Source: Pseudomonas saudimassiliensis
GTDB lineage: Bacteria > Pseudomonadota > Gammaproteobacteria > Pseudomonadales > Pseudomonadaceae
Length of the DNA: 64,000 nt
Direction of reading: 5' to 3'
Assembly: GCF_000939975.1 (NCBI RefSeq)
Contig: NZ_LK391969.1
Location: forward strand, 2,177,953-2,241,952
Below are positions 26,008 to 33,765 of this stretch, one piece after another. The position numbers and the translations under genes are program-made. A model generated the notes under the pieces. It did not search any database and was not told the DNA's origin. It saw only the letters and a program-made list of their open reading frames with translations. Position 1 is the stretch's first letter; every line of letters begins with the position of its first letter.

Positions 26008-27916
26008 AATATATGCCCAGCTGTCACGCTTTGGCTTCGACATACCCCGCTGGAACTTTGCGCTGCGCACTGCGCTGGCCTCCGGCCTGGCCCTGGTGCT
26101 GGCCTGGCTGATCGGCCTGGAGCATCCCCAATGGTCAGCCATGACCGTGTGGGCGGTTTCCCAGCCGGTACGCGGCATGCTGGTGGAGAAAAGCCTGTTC
26201 CGCGCCGTTGGTACGGTGGTGGGTACCGCGTTCGGCATCGGCCTGGTGCTGGTCGCCGGCGATAACCTGCCGCTGCTGGTCATCAGCCTGTCCCTGTGGG
26301 TTGGCCTCTGTGTGGGCGTCGGCAATCTGCTGCATGGCCTGATTTCCTACGGCGCCCTGCTTTCCGGCTATTCGGCAAGCATGGTAGCGCTACTCCATAC
26401 CCAGCAACCGGCGGGACAGATCATGGCACTCGGCAGCGACCGGCTGTTGACCGTCATGACCGGGGTCCTGGTGGGCCTGCTGGTGGGGTTGCTCTGTACG
26501 TCCCGGCGTGCCGAGGATCCTCTCAGCGGCCGGGTACGCCGGACCACCGCCCAGCTGCTGCAGGACATGGCCGCCCGCTTTACCGGGTCGGACCAGCGCG
26601 CCCGGGCTGATGTCGCCCACACCCTGTTGCAGGAGATCGCCAGCGCCGAGGAGAATTTTGCCAGCAGCCAGGCCGGATCGCTGCGCAACCACCGCCGCGT
26701 CCGCGCGCTGCGCGCACTCGTGCAGGCCCAGGTGAGTGGCGTGTATTGGCTGCGCAACTCACTTAACCTGCCCGCCAATACCGGTCTGGCCGAGGCGCTG
26801 GCGCAAGCGGCCCGGGCGCTGGACCTCAATGGTTGGGGCGATGACTGCCTGCAGGCCCTCGAGACGGCCCTGACCCGGTGTGCCGACGACGCAGTGACCG
26901 CCGCGGTGCTGTGCCAGCTGCGCGATGCACTGCGGGACAATGCGGCGCTGGAGGGCACCGGCAGCGGGTCGATGCCGCTGCGCAGCAAGGTAGTATTGCA
27001 CCGCGACTGGATCGGCGCGCGCCAGGCCATGTGCCGTGCCACCGGCCTGTTGCTGGTGGTGGGCGGGGTCTGGGTGGTGACCGGCTGGGGCGTGGGAGCC
27101 TACCTGATGCTGGGCGTGTCGGTGATGATCGCGCTGTTTTCCACCTTCGAAACGCCCGCCCATATCATGGGGCATATCTTCATCTGGCAGGCGGTCGCCG
27201 CCGTTGCGGCCCTTGGCTGCCATTGGCTGGTCTGGCCGCACCTCACGGCGGAATGGCAACTGGTGGCGACCCTGATCCCCTTCATTGTGCTGATCACGCC
27301 CTTCTACGCACACCCACGCTGGATGACCGGGTCGATGGATTACGTGATGGCACTGTTGCTGCTGTCCCGCCCGCTCTATCCGCTGAGTGACAGCTTCACC
27401 ACCTCGGCCAGCACCGCTGCGGCGGTGGTCTGTGGACCGCTGCTGGCCTACCTTGCCTTCAAGACCATCTGGCCGACCGATGCCCGGCGCCGCCAGTGTC
27501 ATCTGACCGATCTGATGTTGCGGGAACTGGCCGCCATGGTGAGCCGCCAGACCGCAACCGAGCGCCAGGCGATCCGCCAGGCCCGCCTGTACCACCGGAT
27601 ACTCAAACTGATCCAGCACACCGGGCGCACCGGTGATCCACTGCGCCCGGTTACCGACGGCGCCCTGGCGGCCATGGCAGTGAGTAATGCGATCCCGCTG
27701 CTCCATGAGCTGCGTCAAGTTCCGGATGATGAGCTGGTCCAACGGGGCGCCACCACCACGCTCCGGCGTTTACAGCGACTGCGGCAGGACCCGGAGGCGG
27801 CCGCCGCCGCGCTGCGGCAACTGGCTAGCCATCTGTGGGGCACCGGCCACCCGGCGGCCTGGGAGGTGGAGAACGCCGCCCGCAGTCTGCAGGCCCAGGC
27901 CGTGTTTTTCCGCTGA
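25997..27916 (+). CDS. FUSC-family inner-membrane exporter (AaeB-like)
   Basis: This 639-residue protein has two membrane blocks (residues about 20-165 and 340-480), each with several short helices separated by a soluble helical region, the fusaric-acid-resistance layout. The opening IPRWNFALRTALASGLALVLAWLIGLEHPQWSAMTVWAVSQPVRGMLVEKSLFRAVGTVVGTAFG is a strong FUSC signature. AaeB relatives export hydroxylated aromatic acids and usually need a membrane-fusion partner such as AaeA, which is not seen nearby. The ATG overlaps the marR gene, so the two are co-transcribed and probably under MarR control. Confidence 0.92.
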   Translation: MGNRIYAQLSRFGFDIPRWNFALRTALASGLALVLAWLIGLEHPQWSAMTVWAVSQPVRGMLVEKSLFRAVGTVVGTAFGIGLVLVAGDNLPLLVISLSLWVGLCVGVGNLLHGLISYGALLSGYSASMVALLHTQQPAGQIMALGSDRLLTVMTGVLVGLLVGLLCTSRRAEDPLSGRVRRTTAQLLQDMAARFTGSDQRARADVAHTLLQEIASAEENFASSQAGSLRNHRRVRALRALVQAQVSGVYWLRNSLNLPANTGLAEALAQAARALDLNGWGDDCLQALETALTRCADDAVTAAVLCQLRDALRDNAALEGTGSGSMPLRSKVVLHRDWIGARQAMCRATGLLLVVGGVWVVTGWGVGAYLMLGVSVMIALFSTFETPAHIMGHIFIWQAVAAVAALGCHWLVWPHLTAEWQLVATLIPFIVLITPFYAHPRWMTGSMDYVMALLLLSRPLYPLSDSFTTSASTAAAVVCGPLLAYLAFKTIWPTDARRRQCHLTDLMLRELAAMVSRQTATERQAIRQARLYHRILKLIQHTGRTGDPLRPVTDGALAAMAVSNAIPLLHELRQVPDDELVQRGATTTLRRLQRLRQDPEAAAAALRQLASHLWGTGHPAAWEVENAARSLQAQAVFFR

Positions 27917-28009
27917 AAACTGTTCCCCGGCGCGCCTGTGCCAAGGCACCGTAGCTTCCCAGCGCAGGGGGACGTCTATGCTATTGGAATCAGCTGTGAA
28001 GGGGCATCC

Positions 28010-30208
28010 ATGAATAGGCGGTTCGACAAGGCGCTGCGGGTATTACTGAGTTCCCAGGTCACTACCGGGGTATCCGCCGGCTTCGGTTTGTTGCTGGTCT
28101 CAGCCGGCACCTTCCTGCTGTTTGGCCAGTTCCCGGCCTCGGTCGCCACAGTGGGCGCCATCATCTGTATTCCGCCGGATCACGCCCTGCCCCGCCGGGG
28201 CAAGCTGCTCAGCCTGCTGCCCGCAGCGCTGCTGGGGCTGCCGCTGTTTCTCAGCGTCCAGGCGCTGCTCAGCCAACCGCTGTACCTGGGCATGCTGCTG
28301 GTGCCGGCGACCTTCTGCGCCTTCCTGGCGGGCGCCTGGGGTCAGCGCGGGGTGCCCATCGTGATCTCCATCATGTTTGCCATGATCTTCTCCATGGCAG
28401 TGCCCCAGCATCTCAACCAGGGCTCGCTGATCCAGACCGGCCTGTATTTCGCCCTCGGGTCGACCTGCTATGTGGTGTATTCGACCCTGGCCAACATGCT
28501 GCTCAACGGGCGCTATCGAGTGCAACTGCTGGCCCAGTCGATGCTGTCGCTGAGCCAGCTGATGCGCACCCAGGCAGACCGTTTCGACCCCGCCACGGAC
28601 ACTCCATCGGCCGGGCAACTGATGCGCCAGCAGGCGGCGCTGGCCGACCAATTGCAGGCCGCCCGTGACCTGCTGTTGGAATCACCCCGCACCCGCCAGC
28701 GGCAACGCCTGGCGGCGATGCTGATCAACGTGCTGGAAATGCGCGACCACCTGCTGGCCAGCGAACTGGACCTGGACCTGATCAAGTCCCGGCCCGAGGC
28801 GGCCGCAGCCCTCACGTCCATCCGCGGGGTCATCGACCAGATGGCCGATGAGGTCGATATCATGGCCGATGCCCTGCTCCGTGGTCGCAAGCCGGCTCCG
28901 CTGAGCGACCTGCGCCCGGCGTTGGCGGCACTCAACCGTCTGCAACTGGAATCGCCGGAACACTCCTCTCACCGGCCCTCGCCTACCACTCTGATGCGGG
29001 GACTGACCAACCGGGTGGGCAATATCAATGACGAGATCCTGCGGCTCAATCGGTTGGCCCGCGGCGATGTCGAGCCGGATCTGGCAGCGGTACGCACCGC
29101 CTGGCAGCTGTTTGTCAGCCCGACCAACTGGTCCCTGCGCCCGGTATTGGTGCTCTGGCGCTGGGATGCCCCGCCACTGCGCCATGCGCTGCGCGGGGCG
29201 CTGGCGGTGGGGGTCGGCTACCTACTTTCCCTCGCGCTGCCCTGGGCCACCCATGGCTACTGGATCCTGGTCACCATCGTCGTGGTCCTGCGCGGAAGCC
29301 TGTCGCAGACCCTGGAGCGGCGTAACAGCCGGGTCGCCGGCACCCTGCTGGGATGCGTCCTGGCCGGCGCGATCCTGTCCAGTGGCGCACCCACCTGGGC
29401 GCTGCTGGTGATAGTGCCCATTGCCCAGGCCGTGTCGCATTCCTTCGCCATCCGCCGCTATCTGGTCACCGCCGTGTCGGCCACGGTACTGAGCCTGGTG
29501 CAGGCGCACCTGCTCAGCGCCGCCGACGTGCCGGTATTCAATGCGCTGGAACGTATTGCCGACACCTTGATCGGCGTCGGTATCGCCTGGGCCTTCAGCT
29601 ATGTACTTCCGTCCTGGGAGCGCGGGCAGATTCCTTCGCTGGTCAACCGCACACTGGCAGCGCAGGCGCGGCACGCGCAGATCACCCTGAACCTGGGTTA
29701 TCTCAACGCGGTGGATGACGAGCCGGAGCTGGAGTGGCGGCTGGCGCGCAAGGAGACCTATGACAGCCTGTCAGCGTTGGTGCAGGCCACCCGTAGATCG
29801 CTCGCCGAGCCACGGGCGGTGCGGCCGAACCTGGAAGCGCTGGAGGCCTTTCTCGGCCATGGGTATCAGTTGCTCGCGCAGCTGACCACGGTCAAGACCA
29901 TGCTGTTGCAACTGCGGCTGCAGCAGGGACAGGAACAGATCCAGGAGGCCTTGCAACTGGCCGGAAACGAGATCAATGACAGGTTGCTGGCGGGCAGGCC
30001 CCAGGCGGAAGCCGGAGCGTCGCTCAGTGCGGGGGCGTGGCTGGAGGAAACTGCTTTTACTGATCCCTTCGTCTACGACCTGCGGCCGTGGATATTGCGA
30101 CGTCTGGATCTGGCGTGTGAGATGGCCCAACGTATCCGCAACGATGCGGACGCGGCCTTGCAGGCCGGGGACGGCGGGGAGCCCGAAGGCTCACCCGCCC
30201 GACCGTGA
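28010..30208 (+). CDS. Second FUSC/YccS-like membrane protein
   Basis: This 732-residue protein again has two membrane blocks (about residues 15-165 and 385-535) around a long soluble helical region. RRNSRVAGTLLGCVLAGAI and HGYWILVTIVVVLRGSLSQTLERR are YccS/FUSC motifs. The ATG at 28010 follows GAAGGGG; the frame upstream to 27938 has no site. It lies 93 bases after the first FUSC gene on the same strand and may belong to the same transcript. It is not a simple duplicate: length and sequence differ, so the pair may have different substrates or form a complex. Confidence 0.88.
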   Translation: MNRRFDKALRVLLSSQVTTGVSAGFGLLLVSAGTFLLFGQFPASVATVGAIICIPPDHALPRRGKLLSLLPAALLGLPLFLSVQALLSQPLYLGMLLVPATFCAFLAGAWGQRGVPIVISIMFAMIFSMAVPQHLNQGSLIQTGLYFALGSTCYVVYSTLANMLLNGRYRVQLLAQSMLSLSQLMRTQADRFDPATDTPSAGQLMRQQAALADQLQAARDLLLESPRTRQRQRLAAMLINVLEMRDHLLASELDLDLIKSRPEAAAALTSIRGVIDQMADEVDIMADALLRGRKPAPLSDLRPALAALNRLQLESPEHSSHRPSPTTLMRGLTNRVGNINDEILRLNRLARGDVEPDLAAVRTAWQLFVSPTNWSLRPVLVLWRWDAPPLRHALRGALAVGVGYLLSLALPWATHGYWILVTIVVVLRGSLSQTLERRNSRVAGTLLGCVLAGAILSSGAPTWALLVIVPIAQAVSHSFAIRRYLVTAVSATVLSLVQAHLLSAADVPVFNALERIADTLIGVGIAWAFSYVLPSWERGQIPSLVNRTLAAQARHAQITLNLGYLNAVDDEPELEWRLARKETYDSLSALVQATRRSLAEPRAVRPNLEALEAFLGHGYQLLAQLTTVKTMLLQLRLQQGQEQIQEALQLAGNEINDRLLAGRPQAEAGASLSAGAWLEETAFTDPFVYDLRPWILRRLDLACEMAQRIRNDADAALQAGDGGEPEGSPARP

Positions 30209-30217
30209 ACGGCGGAC

Positions 30218-30349
30218 TTATACCATGTCCGCGTTGGTGCGTTTGGCTTCGCGATAGTCCCGGACCACCGCGTAGCTGATCAGCCCGAGCATGCCCAGGG
30301 TGATCGCCGGCCAGACCAGAATGTAAGAACCCAGAACGATAGTTTCCAT
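30218..30349 (-). CDS. Small transporter subunit (single helix), partner of the symporter
   Basis: This 43-residue protein starts METIVLGSYILVWPAITLGMLGLISYAVVRDY and has one transmembrane helix and a short charged tail (REAKRTNADMV). AAGGAG is seven bases before the ATG at 30349. Proteins of this kind are found next to sodium:solute symporters and are annotated as putative transporter small subunits. Here it follows the symporter gene by 58 bases on the same strand. A longer frame to 30427 would have no site. Its role in assembly or stability of the symporter is inferred from context. Confidence 0.8.
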   Translation of the reverse strand: METIVLGSYILVWPAITLGMLGLISYAVVRDYREAKRTNADMV

Positions 30350-30407
30350 ATTATTCTCCTTGCTAGATAAAGATACCGCCCCCGTTCCGGGGACGGATAA
30401 CGGATCC

Positions 30408-32081
30408 TCAGCGGGTAACGACTGCATCGACCGCCGCAGGTTGGTCTTCCGCGGGCAGGTTGTAGTCAGTCACACGCTGCTGGATCAAATCGAAGTCGAA
30501 GCGTTCACTGCTCATCAGGCTGACCCCGATGCAGACCAGGGTGCTCACGCCATAGGCGGTGAGGGAGGACAACAGCACGGTGAACTCGCGCAGGTTACCT
30601 ACCCCAATCCAGGCCACCACCGCCGTGGCGATGAAGAACGCAATGACGCCCATGCGCTTGCCGAAGAAACCAAAGGTCATCAGTCCACCGACCACGCCGG
30701 CACCGACCGCGGCGAGCAACTCGACGCCAATCGCCAGCACGCCGGTCATGGCCAGCAGCTCGAAGCGCACCAGGCAGAAGATCGCCAGGGCGACGATCAC
30801 CGCCCAGGTAAAGGCTGCGTTGGTTACCCGGTTCCAGAAGCAGCTGGCAATGACCGGGAACACCACGGCGCCCCACAGCGCACCAACGAACACCAGCATC
30901 ACCAGGATATCCAGCGAGAAGCTCGCGAAGATCATGCCCAGCACAGTGGCGGTAATCATGGTCATGCGTCCGATCAGCAGCATCTTCTTCGGGTTGGCCC
31001 GGCCCTTGGCGATGTTCTTGCCGTAGACATCCGCCATCATGATCGCTGACAGCGCCGACAGGTCCGAGTCGGCAGTGGACGACAGCGAACCGATCACCAG
31101 GATGAAGAACAGCGCGATGAATGCCGGCGGCAGATAGCTGGACACCATCTGCGGGATAAGGTTGTTCATGTTGCCATCCAGCGGCTCGACACCCAGGGTC
31201 AAGGCCATCAGACCAATCATGCCCAGGCCGATGACGATGGCGCCGTAGCTGATGGTGGCGGTGATGAAGGTGGGCTTGATATGCGATTCGTCCACGGCGA
31301 ACAGCCGCTGGGATATGGTCTGGTTACCGATAGCGTAGGCCAGCACCGCCACAAAATAGGGTGCCCCCTGGTGGAGGAAGGCTTCGGTGGAGAAGATATT
31401 GACCTGCTCGGCCGTCAGGTTCGACAGGTTATCCGCCATGACCGCCGGCCCGCCCATGGCGAACAGCACCGCGGGGATGATCACCACGGCAATCGCCATC
31501 ATCGCCATCAGCTGCGCAAAATCGGTGAACACCGACGCCCGGAAGCCCGAATACAGCGTATAGCTGAGCACACCCAGGCCGGCGATCACTATCCCCGCCT
31601 GGAAGGACAGCGGCGACAATACCGACACCAGGGCCCCCGCGGCGGTGAGGTTGACCATCAGGCTGATGATGCTGCCAAGGATATTGGAGAACGCCAGAAT
31701 CAATTGGCTGGAGGCCCCGTGGCGCGCATGGATAAGCTCGCCCAGGGTGTGGGCGTTGGGGGCCAGTTCGCGGAAACGGCGTCCGAAGGGATAGATGAAC
31801 AGGATCATCAGCGCGCCCCAGAAGCCGTAGTGCAGCGGGCCGGAGACGCCGTAGGTATAGCCGGAGGTGGCTGCCGCATAGAATGAGGCCGCCCAGATCC
31901 AGGTGGCCGTCATGCTCGCCGCCCCCATACCCAGGCCGATACGCTGGTTGGCGACCATGAAACCGTCGGCATCACCGTCATCCTGCTTGATCCGGGTGGA
32001 CAGGAGATAGGTACCGCCGTAGAAGGCGATCAACAACAGCAGCACTGTCGTGGTGGAAAATTGAAACAACTCGGAATTCAC
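30408..32081 (-). CDS. Sodium:solute symporter (SSS family, DUR3-like)
   Basis: This 557-residue inner-membrane symporter has about 13-15 predicted helices, starting (M)NSELFQFSTTTVLLLLIAFYGGTYLLS. Features include MVANQRIGLGMGAASMTATWIWAASFYAAATSGYTYGVSGPLHYGFWGALM and SSTADSDLSALSAIMMADVYGKNI, the conserved sodium-site region of this family. The early motifs remind me of DUR3-type urea/polyamine symporters, but the substrate is unproved. The start is GTG at 32081: GAGGT sits seven bases upstream, whereas the longer frame to 32195 has no site and non-membrane sequence. It is upstream of the 43-residue partner. Confidence 0.9.
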   Translation of the reverse strand: MNSELFQFSTTTVLLLLIAFYGGTYLLSTRIKQDDGDADGFMVANQRIGLGMGAASMTATWIWAASFYAAATSGYTYGVSGPLHYGFWGALMILFIYPFGRRFRELAPNAHTLGELIHARHGASSQLILAFSNILGSIISLMVNLTAAGALVSVLSPLSFQAGIVIAGLGVLSYTLYSGFRASVFTDFAQLMAMMAIAVVIIPAVLFAMGGPAVMADNLSNLTAEQVNIFSTEAFLHQGAPYFVAVLAYAIGNQTISQRLFAVDESHIKPTFITATISYGAIVIGLGMIGLMALTLGVEPLDGNMNNLIPQMVSSYLPPAFIALFFILVIGSLSSTADSDLSALSAIMMADVYGKNIAKGRANPKKMLLIGRMTMITATVLGMIFASFSLDILVMLVFVGALWGAVVFPVIASCFWNRVTNAAFTWAVIVALAIFCLVRFELLAMTGVLAIGVELLAAVGAGVVGGLMTFGFFGKRMGVIAFFIATAVVAWIGVGNLREFTVLLSSLTAYGVSTLVCIGVSLMSSERFDFDLIQQRVTDYNLPAEDQPAAVDAVVTR

Positions 32082-32145
32082 TGCATGACCTCGTGGCTTC
32101 CCGCGGCAACGGACATCCACCCCGAAGGGGGCGCAACCGAACCGC

Positions 32146-32192
32146 AAAAAAAGAACAGGATCGTGCCGCTGCGCATAAGGGGAAGCGCACGA
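32146..32192 (-). promoter_or_regulatory. Possible attenuator-like structure before the symporter
   Basis: Read on the minus strand, two competing stems overlap. The outer one pairs 32187-32192 with 32161-32166 (TCGTGC with GCACGA) and the inner one pairs 32185-32189 with 32170-32174 (TGCGC with GCGCA). A run of seven U follows at 32146-32152, about eight bases after the outer stem. This lies between a 31-residue ORF and the symporter start. It resembles an attenuator but could be chance. Confidence 0.25.
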
Positions 32193-32343
32193 CAAACGAC
32201 GATGACAAGGATGCTCTGGAAAACGCAGCGTGCCGGGACCCGGCTGAATACAATGGAGCGCCTGGTTCAGGCTCTGGAAACTATCAGCACGGCCGAGCGA
32301 TATCGCTGTTCAGAGATTCCTACAGCAGAGGGCAACAGGAATG

Positions 32344-32439
32344 CTAATGGTAGCCTTTGTAGGCCGAAAGGTTGGAAAACGCGGTCTTCAGACTGAAGTT
32401 TGAAACTAATGCACTATCACGGTAGTTGAACATAGACAT
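32344..32439 (-). CDS. 31-residue small ORF, possible leader peptide of the symporter operon
   Basis: GGAG (32448-32451) stands eight bases before an ATG at 32439, and the frame runs to TAG at 32344-32346. The peptide begins MSMFNYRDSALVSNFS and ends SNLSAYKGYH, 31 residues rich in Phe, Tyr, Asn and Ser. It is not hydrophobic and not a signal peptide. It sits about 260 bases upstream of the symporter on the same strand, with a hairpin-plus-U-run in between, so a regulatory leader is possible. I do not recognise it. The strong ribosome site in a local AT-rich stretch is the main support. Confidence 0.45.
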   Translation of the reverse strand: MSMFNYRDSALVSNFSLKTAFSNLSAYKGYH

Positions 32440-32872
32440 TATTTATTCTCCGATGTTACTTCTGTCCATTTTATATGGCTGGCTTTACGAACATCTCCTG
32501 AAGTGATGCAAACATAACCAAACACTTATCGGGTTGATCACCCGGGTTTTTCTCTGGCAAACAATGAAATAGCCTGGGCCGACATGCAGTGAAGTGCAAC
32601 CTGAAACATGTTTTTTCAACTGCATCAGGGGCTGCGCAGAACCTCTGCTTCAGCGTCATGCCGACCTGGCCGATGGACGGATTCTACAGTACCACCCCCG
32701 TTGCTACAACCTTGGCTCCTGGCCACGGCCGCCGACAGCCGCTGCGTAAAGGTCTGCAGCCCCCATGGGGCGGGCCCTGTAAATGGACAAGGCTCCCCCT
32801 GCATGGTAGTGTCCGCGCCAGCCCAGCAAGGTTCCCAGGCTCTCCGAGCCAGCTTCCGAAGAAGGTAATATC
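32440..32872. other. Long intergenic stretch with no recognised gene
   Basis: These 433 bases lie between the 31-residue ORF and the YjdM-like gene. Short open frames here (for example 32471-32659 on the minus strand and 32589-32876 on the plus strand) have no ribosome site or family-like sequence. The part at 32400-32620 is AT-rich and probably carries the promoter of the symporter operon and possibly that of yjdM. ATATAAAA near 32470-32477 is the best -10-like string, with no good -35 partner. Confidence 0.5.
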
Positions 32873-33214
32873 ATGAGTACGCTTCCTAACTGTCCCTCCT
32901 GCAACTCCGCCTATACCTATGAAGATGGCGCCATGTATGTTTGCCCGGAGTGCGCCCACGAATGGTCGAAAGAGGCTAACCACGACGCCGCTAGTGATGA
33001 ACGCGTTATTACCGATGCGCACGGCAATGTTCTTCAGGACGGCGACTCGGTTACCGTGATCAAGGACCTGAAGATCAAGGGTTCTTCTTCCGTAGTAAAG
33101 GTAGGGACCAAGGTAAAGAACATTCGACTGGTCGACGGCGACCACGATATTGACTGCAAGATTGACGGTATCGGCGCGATGAAACTCAAGTCCGAGTTCG
33201 TCAAGAAGAGCTGA
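32873..33214 (+). CDS. yjdM: YjdM/PhnA-family zinc-ribbon protein
   Basis: This 113-residue protein has an N-terminal zinc ribbon (CPSC...[32 protein letters not shown]). The C-terminal PhnA domain reads [68 protein letters not shown]. Despite the historical name PhnA, this family does not belong to phosphonate breakdown and its role is unknown. AAGG precedes the ATG. It is monocistronic, with a hairpin terminator shared with the DUF3429 gene. Confidence 0.95.
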   Translation: MSTLPNCPSCNSAYTYEDGAMYVCPECAHEWSKEANHDAASDERVITDAHGNVLQDGDSVTVIKDLKIKGSSSVVKVGTKVKNIRLVDGDHDIDCKIDGIGAMKLKSEFVKKS

Positions 33215-33220
33215 GCCGGT

Positions 33221-33251
33221 CCCGATGCAGCACTATCACTACTGCATCGGG
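33221..33251. terminator. Bidirectional hairpin terminator
   Basis: A perfect ten-base-pair stem (CCCGATGCAG 33221-33230 with CTGCATCGGG 33242-33251) lies in the 47-base gap between two converging genes. The T-run is poor, so efficiency is uncertain. Confidence 0.55.
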
Positions 33252-33261
33252 TGTCCCAGCG

Positions 33262-33726
33262 CTAGCCTTTCACCAGGGTGGCTGCCCAGGCCACCGCCAT
33301 CGAGCCGACGGCAACCAGGCTGAAGGGTTTGCGCAGGGTGGTATACCAGGCCGGCGCCAGGCCATGCCGGACCGCCCAGATATCTGCGTAATAGAGGGCG
33401 GCGAAGGCGAAGAAGAACAGCGGTACAGCCAGATCGATCGGTAGGCTCAGGGCCAGCCAGCCAAGCAGCGGGGGAATGACCGACAATCCCAATTGCACGG
33501 GTGCGTCGCGGCTCGACTCGTCGGCACGCATCGCCAGCCCCCAATGCAGCGCCCCCATGAAGGCCAGCATGACAGCGGCAAAGGACATCAACTCTTCCAT
33601 CACCCAGATACGCCAGCCTTCGGGAATCACCCAGAGACCCAACGCACCCGTGACAAAGGGCAGCAATCCAGCCATGGCCAGCCCAATGGCGAGCCCGGGT
33701 GGGCGTGAGGCATTGAAAGGGTGCAC
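33262..33726 (-). CDS. DUF3429 membrane protein
   Basis: This 154-residue protein has four or five hydrophobic helices (GLAIGLAMAGLLPFVTGALGLWVI, MSFAAVMLAFMGALHWGLAM, LGLSVIPPLLGWLALSL, AVPLFFFAFAALYYADIWA, PFSLVAVGSMAVAWAATLV). FMGALHWGLAM and the ALYYADIWAVRHGLAPAWYTTLRKPFS segment match DUF3429. Function unknown. The start is GTG at 33726, with GGAG eight bases upstream. It is 39 bases after the tgpA-like gene on the same strand, so it may be the last gene of that operon. Confidence 0.85.
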   Translation of the reverse strand: MHPFNASRPPGLAIGLAMAGLLPFVTGALGLWVIPEGWRIWVMEELMSFAAVMLAFMGALHWGLAMRADESSRDAPVQLGLSVIPPLLGWLALSLPIDLAVPLFFFAFAALYYADIWAVRHGLAPAWYTTLRKPFSLVAVGSMAVAWAATLVKG

Positions 33727-33765
33727 TGATGGCTCCTGTCTGACCCTGCAATAGAGCGCATCACA

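Noticed and set aside
32471-32659. 62-codon frame on the minus strand in the symporter-yjdM gap
   Set aside because: No ribosome site, mixed Cys-rich sequence without any family feel, and no conserved-looking layout.
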